Shown in pieces: positions 32,807 to 40,460 of a DNA stretch of 64,000 nt. A model generated the notes under the pieces. That model searched no databases. It saw only the letters and a list, made by a program, of their open reading frames with translations, and had not been told where the DNA came from. Positions within the stretch are counted from its first letter, which is position 1, and each line of letters begins with the position of its first letter. The position numbers and the translations under genes were made by a program. The stretch is from an uncultured bacterium (GTDB lineage Bacteria > Bacteroidota > Bacteroidia > Bacteroidales > Marinifilaceae): positions 1 to 64,000 of the forward strand of contig CAJMSX010000008.1 in NCBI GenBank assembly GCA_905216195.1, read 5' to 3'.

Positions 32807-34783
32807 ATGGCACCTGTATCCTTTCCTCTTTTTTCTGCGGTTTTGCTGGGAATGAGCCTTCTTTTTACCGGTTGTGACAAAAAAGAAGTGTATCAAACAC
32901 CTCCGGAAAAAAATAAAGAAGATTATTTCGATTTTAAAACCATTCAAAGCGTTCCGGTACAGATCAACTATAATTTCAAAGGACTAAAAGATTACCGTAT
33001 CCTCTTTGAAATCTATGATGAAAATCCTTGGATCAGGTCGACGGACGGTACAGTATCCAAGAAAGAACTGGAACCTGTTTTTCGCGCTGCAACCGATTCG
33101 GAAGGGAAATATTCCGGAAATATTGATATTCCCGCCGATATCGAAACAGTATATATTACCTCCGATTATCCCGGAACCTTTCCTTGCGTAGAAGCGGATA
33201 TTTCGCAAGGAGGCATAAAACTCGCCCCGTCGACCTTATCTTTACCGGCTTCCTCCGGCAGAGCTACGACTCCCGTTCAAAAAAGAGTTTATCCTGACGA
33301 TATGTTAGTACTTGGAGACTGGGACGAATGGGGATTACCGGACTATTTGCTTCCGGAAAAAGGAACCCCTCCCGCCGGATTGCTTTATGGAATTAAGGAT
33401 GTTTTGTGCGGATGGAAAGACATACGGGAAAGTTATCCGGATCTGGTCCGGCAAAATGTGCGAATCCACACTTCCCTCAAGAAGAATACGAAAATCAAGC
33501 TTGTATTTTTGAACAGTACTGCATCGAAAAGAAATGTTATCGGCTATTATACTTATCCGACCGACACTCCTCCGACGGATCCCTCACAAATTCAACAAAA
33601 AATAGTAGCCTTCCCCCAGGCCGCTCTTTATAGCAATGACGGCAAAACCCGTTTCGGGGCATTGGGTTTCGGGGATCAGATCCAACTGAAATACTGGGAC
33701 GGAACGCAGTTTACTGACGAATTCCCTGCCGGAATAAGTATAGGTTGGTTCATCATCGAGTCAGGCTTTAATGCAGGCGACATCGATCCCAAACGGGCAG
33801 CAAGTAATATCCGTTATTCCGACCCTGCCTTGAATTCGGATCACTATCAGCGCGCCATAGCGCTTTACGATCCCCGGCAGGAAGGAGATATGATCGCTCT
33901 CGGATTTGAAGATGCCTGGAAAACAGCAAGCGGCGGAAATTTCGGGGATGCGTTGTTTTACCTGGATTTTGACAAACACGACGTAATAGATTCGGATCTT
34001 CCTCCGCTGGAAAATAATGACGGTCCTCAGGACGAAGAAAATGTTACGACTTATAAAGGCAGTCTCGTTTTCGAAGATATGTGGCCCAGACAGGGAGATT
34101 ACGATATGAACGATGCCGTGATAGCCTATGAATGCAAAATATACAAACGGGTGATCGGCAACCAGGTTTATAAGATCGTAGACGCTTTCACTCCCTATCA
34201 CAACGGAGCCGTGTTCGCCAACGGATTCGGATATCAATTGACGAATATAGACCCGGCCAGCATAAAAAAAGTCACCATAACCGGACCTTCCGTTTCTTCC
34301 CATATGCAAGGCCAGCCGATGGAACCGGGCCAGGAACACCCCACTTTCGTCCTGTTCGACAATATGAAAGAATCCGCCAATAAGGGGACGTATACCGTTA
34401 CAACGGAGTTCGCTTACGATTTAAACCCCGGTATTTTCAGTTCTTACCAGAATAACCTTTACAATCTCCCTCCTTATAATCCTTTTTTGATTATCGAATC
34501 GTATGCGGGAAGAGGAAAAGAAGTGCATCCGGTAAATTATCCACCCACTTCCCTGGCCGATCTTTCCCTGCTCGGTACGGAAGACGATAAAAGCCAGCCC
34601 GATAAAGGTTTATACTATGTATCGGATAATTCTTTCCCGTTCGTCCTGAACCTTTCGGGAGTCAATCCGTTCGATTATCCCACCGAAGGGGTGCGCATAG
34701 ATGAAGAATATCCGCAATACACGGGATGGGTAAACTCTAACGGGGCTCAAAACAAACAATGGTATAAGAATAAGAGAAAATAA
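32807..34783 (+). CDS. LruC domain-containing lipoprotein (DUF4842)
   Basis: The 658-residue product has a lipoprotein signal peptide (lipobox LFTGC, Cys about 22). The middle part (about 90-180) is proline-rich with no clear fold. The C-terminal half carries the LruC/DUF4842 domain, with FEDMWPRQGDYDMNDAVIAY near residues 424-443. That domain is common in surface lipoproteins of Bacteroidetes and Leptospira. It probably sits on the cell surface. Function is unknown. It is a single-gene unit with its own promoter word and terminator. Confidence 0.85.
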   Translation: MAPVSFPLFSAVLLGMSLLFTGCDKKEVYQTPPEKNKEDYFDFKTIQSVPVQINYNFKGLKDYRILFEIYDENPWIRSTDGTVSKKELEPVFRAATDSEGKYSGNIDIPADIETVYITSDYPGTFPCVEADISQGGIKLAPSTLSLPASSGRATTPVQKRVYPDDMLVLGDWDEWGLPDYLLPEKGTPPAGLLYGIKDVLCGWKDIRESYPDLVRQNVRIHTSLKKNTKIKLVFLNSTASKRNVIGYYTYPTDTPPTDPSQIQQKIVAFPQAALYSNDGKTRFGALGFGDQIQLKYWDGTQFTDEFPAGISIGWFIIESGFNAGDIDPKRAASNIRYSDPALNSDHYQRAIALYDPRQEGDMIALGFEDAWKTASGGNFGDALFYLDFDKHDVIDSDLPPLENNDGPQDEENVTTYKGSLVFEDMWPRQGDYDMNDAVIAYECKIYKRVIGNQVYKIVDAFTPYHNGAVFANGFGYQLTNIDPASIKKVTITGPSVSSHMQGQPMEPGQEHPTFVLFDNMKESANKGTYTVTTEFAYDLNPGIFSSYQNNLYNLPPYNPFLIIESYAGRGKEVHPVNYPPTSLADLSLLGTEDDKSQPDKGLYYVSDNSFPFVLNLSGVNPFDYPTEGVRIDEEYPQYTGWVNSNGAQNKQWYKNKRK

Positions 34784-34787
34784 GTTA

Positions 34788-34806
34788 CCCGGCGGATTCC
34801 GCCGGG
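34788..34806 (+). terminator. terminator after the LruC gene
   Basis: CCCGGCGG and CCGCCGGG (8 bp) enclose a 3-nt loop directly after the stop and are followed by a pyrimidine-rich run with T5. Confidence 0.75.
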
Positions 34807-34874
34807 CCTCTCTTTTTCTCCCGGGAGCATCCGACTTTCAAAGGGTGGAGACCATTTTACGTGCGGGCGGCTAT

Positions 34875-35915
34875 TCAGAAATTTTCAACCGTAGTGCTCC
34901 ATTCTGCCCCGCTGATATCCGTTAAAATAAGGGCGTATTTTCCTTTAGGTAAATCTTTCAACAGCGGTTCCTGCAGCGTAAGTTGCGCCTTTGCTCCCAG
35001 AGGAATCACCAAGCTGTATTTTCCGGGGTGCACTTTCGCGATATACTGATTCCGGATTTCCTGCACCGGGAAATGAGCCAGGTCGCTTCCGTTCAGTTCC
35101 AGTACATTCCGTCCATCCGCATCCCTTAAATGTATACCGATCAAAAACGAACCGTAAACATCCGCTCCCTCTACCCGGTACACCATAAAAGAAAGCCTTT
35201 CCGGAGATAGGAAAGCATCCGATATTTCGATTTTAGGCTTCACGGATTTATTGTGCAAAGGTCCCCATACTCCCTGGTGAAAAGCCTGATTTGTGAAAAG
35301 TGCCAGCACTAAAATAAGAAAAGCCCCTGAAATCGTGAAAGACCGCAGAGAACGGGGCTTCCCCGGCAAAATACCCGAAGTAAGGAACGACACCCATCTC
35401 CGGTTCCGGACAAAAGCCAGACGGGATAACATCCAGGCATCCAGCGAAAATCTTCCTCCTCCGCTTAAAAACACGGAAAACCCTCCTGCCACACCTAAAA
35501 TACCGATCTGCCACTCGTCCAAACAAGTAGTTCCCAGCCAACCCGAACCTAAAAGAATTCCTGCCGCCAAACTTATAACCCCTATACTCATCAAACGGGT
35601 AAAAAAGCCTAACATAAAAAGCAAGCCCACCACGCCTTCAATCAGGGTAAAAATCACCATGGCCCACCAAAGTGTATCCGGATTAGAAACCAGATACTCG
35701 ATCAGCGGTTTTATGCCCAAAGAATTCGGTAAAAAATGATTAAACTTTTCTCCGATATAACCCGGAGCATCCGGAATCAACTTATTCTCCAGCACCAACC
35801 GTCTCCAGAAAGCTGAAAAGTAAGTCCATCCGACCACCAAACGTAAGGATAAAGTGAATAGACCCGCCCAGGAATAAATCTCGAATTCATGCTGCTTGCT
35901 TTGAAATGTTTTCAT
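34875..35915 (-). CDS. DoxD-DoxA fusion (thiosulfate:quinone oxidoreductase-like)
   Basis: The 346-residue product joins a DoxD-like membrane domain (about residues 15-190, several TM helices) to a DoxA-like periplasmic domain after one further helix (about 190-346). In archaea the two parts are separate subunits of thiosulfate:quinone oxidoreductase. In Bacteroidetes the fused form is common, but the substrate has rarely been tested. It lies 60 nt after a MarR regulator gene, which may control it. Confidence 0.8.
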   Translation of the reverse strand: MKTFQSKQHEFEIYSWAGLFTLSLRLVVGWTYFSAFWRRLVLENKLIPDAPGYIGEKFNHFLPNSLGIKPLIEYLVSNPDTLWWAMVIFTLIEGVVGLLFMLGFFTRLMSIGVISLAAGILLGSGWLGTTCLDEWQIGILGVAGGFSVFLSGGGRFSLDAWMLSRLAFVRNRRWVSFLTSGILPGKPRSLRSFTISGAFLILVLALFTNQAFHQGVWGPLHNKSVKPKIEISDAFLSPERLSFMVYRVEGADVYGSFLIGIHLRDADGRNVLELNGSDLAHFPVQEIRNQYIAKVHPGKYSLVIPLGAKAQLTLQEPLLKDLPKGKYALILTDISGAEWSTTVENF

Positions 35916-35975
35916 GATCGTAAATTTTATATTTTTAAATTTTCATCCGTCAAGGTATTATCTCCCTCTTTCCCA

Positions 35976-36359
35976 TCATTTCCGCTCCGGTTTCGCCAGT
36001 CCCTCTTCTTCTTTTAAAAGTAGCTTCAACAATTCCGGAATCTCTATCTCACTACACGCTATTTCTTTCAATTGTTCTCTTCCTTTTTCCGTCAAAGAAA
36101 AATACATTTGACGCTTATCGTCATTTCCCAGGATCCGTCTTACCCATCCCTTTTTCTCTACGGATTTGATCACTTTCGACGCATTGGAAGGAGTTAATCC
36201 CAATTGCCCGGCAATATCTCCGGAAGAAAGTTTCTCTACCTCGGAAAGGGTACACAGGAGCATGCCTTCGTTGAACCCTAAATGATGCATCTTTTCGAAC
36301 CGCACTTCAAATTCGGCTATCGTACGATAAATCGTTCTGATTCTGCAAAATGTTTCCAT
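35976..36359 (-). CDS. MarR family transcriptional regulator
   Basis: The 127-residue product has a winged helix-turn-helix with ALSERT-like dimer helices. The recognition part includes LTPSNASKVIKSVEKKGWVRR (about 57-77, shown in part) and the wing RQMYFSLTEKGREQL. It is shorter than a typical MarR of about 140 residues at the N-terminus. It precedes the DoxDA gene by 60 nt and probably senses a redox or sulfur signal; this is inference from position. Confidence 0.85.
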   Translation of the reverse strand: METFCRIRTIYRTIAEFEVRFEKMHHLGFNEGMLLCTLSEVEKLSSGDIAGQLGLTPSNASKVIKSVEKKGWVRRILGNDDKRQMYFSLTEKGREQLKEIACSEIEIPELLKLLLKEEEGLAKPERK

Positions 36360-36529
36360 AATTATTAACGCTGACTAAACTTTCCTCACCCTCTCCTCTT
36401 TTTCTCACCCCTTTCGCTTCCTCACTTCCCGGAAAACCCGGTTTTCTACCCTCTCCCTTCCCCGGCAACTTCCGGTTTCTGCAACCGCCTGGCGAAAACC
36501 AGACCGTTGCCCGGCATTTTTTAAAAAAC

Positions 36530-36763
36530 CTATTCCTGTTCTCTATTCTTTTCCGTCCTATCCTTGCTCTGCCGAAATAAACTAAAAAACAAGCCTCCCA
36601 TAGCAGCTCCCCATAAAGTACTGATAAAAGGAGAAGAAGTTATCGGACAACTCCCTGTACTGCATCCTACAAATTTCCAATAGAAAAAACCAAACAGGGC
36701 TCCTATGACAACGCCCGACACAATAAAACCGTATTTTTTCCAGATTCTTTTACGCATATTCAT
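36530..36763 (-). CDS. small membrane protein, DUF6132 family
   Basis: The 77-residue product has two membrane helices (about 11-29 and 46-63) flanking a CSTGSCPITSSPF loop with two cysteines. This matches what I recall as DUF6132. The cysteine pair may bind a metal or form a redox couple. It lies upstream of the MarR-DoxDA pair with a 170-nt gap, and may be functionally linked to sulfur handling. Confidence 0.75.
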   Translation of the reverse strand: MNMRKRIWKKYGFIVSGVVIGALFGFFYWKFVGCSTGSCPITSSPFISTLWGAAMGGLFFSLFRQSKDRTEKNREQE

Positions 36764-37063
36764 CTTTTATTTATCAAAATGTTTTTCTTCCCTTTCTCTA
36801 TTTAATCATTTTCCGGTAAAAATATTTTCCACAGGAAATCATTGACAAATATACGATATATTTTTAAATAAAATAGATTTTCCAATGAAAATTAATTTTT
36901 TTCTATTTCTAAAACAGAAAAAGAGGTGATTGTTCCCCCCCCAAGGAAGATTGTTTTTTAAAATTTACTCACAACCTTTAACTTTATATTTTTTACCTTT
37001 TAGGTTTACCTCCGTATATAGCTTACAATCTATTATTTGAATACAATCTCTAAACGATCAGCT
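36764..37063. other. divergent AT-rich intergenic region
   Basis: This 300-nt spacer separates the DUF6132 gene (minus) from the porin gene (plus). It holds a -7 word for the minus-strand gene at 36846-36853 and poly-T and poly-C tracts. No gene, structured RNA or plus-strand TAnnTTTG was seen. Confidence 0.6.
36846..36853 (-). promoter_or_regulatory. -7 promoter element of the DUF6132 gene
   Basis: TATATTTG on the minus strand matches TAnnTTTG and lies 83 nt before the ATG. No -33 TTTG was found at the usual spacing. Confidence 0.4.
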
Positions 37064-38302
37064 ATGAAAAAACTCACTACTTTTTTCTTTCTTTGTGTAA
37101 TGAGCGGTTCGTTGATGGCACAAAAGGTGAACGTCGTCTCCGTCTCCGAAAAAAAAGACCTTCACAATTTTTATACCATGATGAAAGAGGCTTTCCCGTT
37201 AAAATATAACGATCCGACCTCTCCTCGCTTTATTTTTTTCGATGAGGACAGAAGATTTATTTTCGGGGTCGGCGGTTATGTACAGGTAACCGGAGTATAC
37301 GATTTTAACGGTATGGACGACTATAATTATTTTACCACTGCCGACATCGCCCCTAAAGGTCATCAGGACGGAAGCAGTTACGGTATTACGGTAGGACAAT
37401 CCCGCTTATTTTTCAAGTTATTGGGAGATACGGATTTAGGCCGTTTGGTTTCCTATATTGAAATGGAATTTGAAGGTCCCTCTCAAACGCCCCGCCTGAA
37501 TCAGGCTTTCATTCAATTCAAAGGATTTACGGTCGGAAAAACCTGGAGTACTTTCTGCGATATGCCGGCTTTACCCACGACCATTGACGAAGAAGGGCCC
37601 AGCAGCGCTGTCGCTGTCCGGCAACCTCAAATCCGGTACACCTATAAATTCAATCCTCAATGGCAAGCCTCTTTGGCATTGGAATATGCAGATGCCGATT
37701 ACACCAACCAACAGGACTATTATACCCAGACCATCCGCCAAAGAATTCCCGATATCCCTCTGGCCATCAAATATTCTTTTAAACAGGGAGGTCATATTCA
37801 GGCTGCGGCCATTTTAAGAAACATCTATTACCAGGATAATATTCAAGACAAAGATAAGTTGGTCACAGGCTGGGGGACTATGCTCAGCGGTGTACTTCCT
37901 TTGGGAAAAACCACCAAATTCATGTTCCAGGGGGTGTATGGAAAAGCGATAGCTAATTATATACAGGATATTGCCAACCTGGGATACGATCTGGTTCCCA
38001 ATCCGAATATAAACGGACGTCTGAAAGCTTCGGCCATGTGGGGTGCTTTCGGAGCCATTCAACAAAACTGGTCGGAAAAACTTTATTCTTCCATCGTTTA
38101 CAGTTATGCCCGCATGGAAAATATCGGAAGTCTGGATAGTACCAACTACAAATTCGCCCAATATGCAGGCATCAATCTGATGTGGAATTTTACGGAATAC
38201 GGTACGACCGGAATCGAATATCTTTACGGGAGACGGAACGATTTCAATAAAGATTACGGAAACGGAAACCGCATCAATGTTATGATACAATACAGATTTT
38301 AA
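37064..38302 (+). CDS. DcaP-like outer-membrane porin
   Basis: The 412-residue product has a signal peptide (MKKLTTFFFLCVMSGSLMAQ) and a body rich in beta strands ending in MIQYRF, an outer-membrane insertion signal. The FGVGGYVQVTGVYDFNG start and the FTVGKTWSTFCD block resemble the DcaP-like porin family. I use the ATG at 37064, because the in-frame TTG at 37037 would add residues ahead of the signal peptide. A terminator follows. Confidence 0.8.
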   Translation: MKKLTTFFFLCVMSGSLMAQKVNVVSVSEKKDLHNFYTMMKEAFPLKYNDPTSPRFIFFDEDRRFIFGVGGYVQVTGVYDFNGMDDYNYFTTADIAPKGHQDGSSYGITVGQSRLFFKLLGDTDLGRLVSYIEMEFEGPSQTPRLNQAFIQFKGFTVGKTWSTFCDMPALPTTIDEEGPSSAVAVRQPQIRYTYKFNPQWQASLALEYADADYTNQQDYYTQTIRQRIPDIPLAIKYSFKQGGHIQAAAILRNIYYQDNIQDKDKLVTGWGTMLSGVLPLGKTTKFMFQGVYGKAIANYIQDIANLGYDLVPNPNINGRLKASAMWGAFGAIQQNWSEKLYSSIVYSYARMENIGSLDSTNYKFAQYAGINLMWNFTEYGTTGIEYLYGRRNDFNKDYGNGNRINVMIQYRF

Positions 38303-38309
38303 ACTGTAC

Positions 38310-38333
38310 AGGTTGCGTCTGGAGGCGCAACCT
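38310..38333 (+). terminator. terminator after the porin gene
   Basis: AGGTTGCG and CGCAACCT (8 bp) enclose an 8-nt loop and are followed by a T-rich run (TATTTTTT). Confidence 0.85.
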
Positions 38334-38438
38334 TATTTTTTATTTCTCCCAGCCGCCGAATCCATTTACACTCATTTATTTTCAATGGCTCTTCCTCTTT
38401 CTTAATTATTTATATTATTTTCGCACAAAATATGAGAC

Positions 38439-39374
38439 ATGAGGGTTCATTACGGAACGGAAAATATTACGATCAGGTATCCGGTGGTTACGATGGGAAG
38501 TTTCGACGGCGTACATTTGGGACATGCCTGTGTGATCCGTCATTTAAAAGAAAAAGCTGCCAGCATCGGGGGAGAATCCGTCATTATCAGTTTCGAACCT
38601 CACCCGCGGGAAGTATTGTATCCTTTGGAAAAGAAACCCGGCATTTTGACCACCTTGGAAGAAAAGATTGCCATGCTGGAACAATACGGTGTAGATCACC
38701 TCATCATTCTTCGTTTTACACCTGAATTTGCTCAGCAGTCTTATAACGAATTTGTAAAGGGAATTCTAATCGATAAGCTGCAGATCAAGGGCCTGGTGGT
38801 TGGATACGACCATCGATTCGGCAAGAACCGGGCCGGAGATTTCCACAGTTTACAACAATTATCGGAAAAATACGGCTTTTTTTTAGAAAGAGAATCCGTT
38901 TTCGAAGCGGATCATGTCAACATCAGCTCTACAAAAATCAGGAATGCTTTACTCATAGGGGATATTGCCACCGTAAACCGTTATTTAGGATATCCTTATT
39001 CCCTTTCCGGAACAGTAGTTCACGGCCAAAAGCTCGGTCGCAAAATCGGCTTTCCCACAGCCAATATCCGGGTAGCTGAGGAAAGGAAACTTCTTCCGGC
39101 TTTAGGAGTTTATGCTGTACGGGCCTTTCTCCAGGAGAAAATATACGACGGAATGCTCAATATCGGTGTTCGCCCTACCATCAGCCGGGAGGGTATTATT
39201 TCCTGCGAAGTTCATCTTTTTGATTTCAACCGGGATATTTACGAGGAAAATATCCGGATTCATTTTTATTCCCGACTGAGAGGAGAGCAGAAATTCAACG
39301 ATATAGACGAACTACAAAAACAGATGGAAAAGGACAGGAGAAATGCCTTACGCCTGCTTCGTCCTTCCGCATAA
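38439..39374 (+). CDS. ribF: bifunctional riboflavin kinase/FAD synthetase
   Basis: RibF phosphorylates riboflavin to FMN and adenylates FMN to FAD. The 311-residue product has the nucleotidyl-transferase motif GSFDGVHLGH (about 20-29) and the kinase motif GRKIGFPTANI (about 203-213). Length is normal. It is a single gene on the plus strand facing a minus-strand lipoprotein gene. Confidence 0.95.
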   Translation: MRVHYGTENITIRYPVVTMGSFDGVHLGHACVIRHLKEKAASIGGESVIISFEPHPREVLYPLEKKPGILTTLEEKIAMLEQYGVDHLIILRFTPEFAQQSYNEFVKGILIDKLQIKGLVVGYDHRFGKNRAGDFHSLQQLSEKYGFFLERESVFEADHVNISSTKIRNALLIGDIATVNRYLGYPYSLSGTVVHGQKLGRKIGFPTANIRVAEERKLLPALGVYAVRAFLQEKIYDGMLNIGVRPTISREGIISCEVHLFDFNRDIYEENIRIHFYSRLRGEQKFNDIDELQKQMEKDRRNALRLLRPSA

Positions 39375-39443
39375 ACGAAAGCTCTTTTTGTTGCTCCGTC
39401 TCCCGCCTCCCGGCCGTTCCTCCGGCGAAATTCTTCCCCTGGT

Positions 39444-40421
39444 TTAAAAATCGTAAAAACGGGCCGAAAGTTCGTCTACGCCTGCCCGGACCTTTTTCAT
39501 CCCTTGCAGGACATAATCGGAGGGAGAAACGTATTCTCCCTGTAGAATTTCCTCCACAATCCGTTTTATAGCCCATTCCCGCTCCCATTCGATTCCGGCT
39601 TCCCTATTGCGGCTTTGCCACAATTTCCAAACCGGGTCCGGTACTTGCTGCCACAAATCCGTATTAGTAATACGTTTCCCGTTTTTCACCACAGCATTGA
39701 TACAACTACCCCAATCATATTTCCGAAGAAGCGTCCCGAAATCCATCTCTTTGGCATCATCATCGATAGCGAATCCCAAAGTTGCATAACTCTTTATAAG
39801 GGTAGGACCGGTCAGCGGCCGGTCAATATCGATAGTATTCGTACCTATGGTACGGCTATAGGAACAATAAAGAGGTTCACCTTTTTTACCCATGGCATAA
39901 TTGGCCTCCAAAGCATCCAATGCTCCTCTCAAAGGAGTCACCCGAAATACGAAAAGTACATGGGGAGTGATGGTTTCTCCCCAAGGAGTGACCATTTGTT
40001 CTTTTTCAACGTCAAGCAATTCGATCTGTACATAGGTATCCAACGCATTCTCTTTCAGAAAATCTTTCCACTGATCACTGATAGCTTCCACCCGTGCCAG
40101 ATAAGGTCCGTACTTACCGACCCATTCCTGACGGAGAGTTTCCTCGTGAGAGCGGATAAACTCCTCATCGTTAATCGTACGGTAAAATTTATAATAACGC
40201 TGATAAGTCAGATCGGCCCATTCCGCTCTTGGAAGCATGGTCCGGAGGTAATTTCTCCGGATTTTCACCTGAGCATAACAGGCACGGAAAGATTCTTCCT
40301 TTTTCGAAATCTTACTCAATTCTTCCGGAGTAAGCTCCTCCCCAACGGATTTATGAAGAGGATTACTACAGGCCGTCATCCATACGACCCCCAGTAATCC
40401 CCACAGTAAATTTATTTTCAT
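39444..40421 (-). CDS. hypothetical lipoprotein
   Basis: The 325-residue product has a lipoprotein signal peptide (WMTACSNP, Cys about 18). It is otherwise helical and charged, with a middle section containing YSRTIGTNTIDIDRP (about 205-219). I do not recognise a family. It lies 39 nt after the B12-dependent ribonucleotide reductase gene, so co-transcription is possible. A weak -7 word (TATTTTTG, 40439-40446) is also present just upstream. Confidence 0.7.
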   Translation of the reverse strand: MKINLLWGLLGVVWMTACSNPLHKSVGEELTPEELSKISKKEESFRACYAQVKIRRNYLRTMLPRAEWADLTYQRYYKFYRTINDEEFIRSHEETLRQEWVGKYGPYLARVEAISDQWKDFLKENALDTYVQIELLDVEKEQMVTPWGETITPHVLFVFRVTPLRGALDALEANYAMGKKGEPLYCSYSRTIGTNTIDIDRPLTGPTLIKSYATLGFAIDDDAKEMDFGTLLRKYDWGSCINAVVKNGKRITNTDLWQQVPDPVWKLWQSRNREAGIEWEREWAIKRIVEEILQGEYVSPSDYVLQGMKKVRAGVDELSARFYDF

Positions 40422-40460
40422 CTGGTATATGCGTTTTCCAAAAATATTTCCCGGCCAAAA

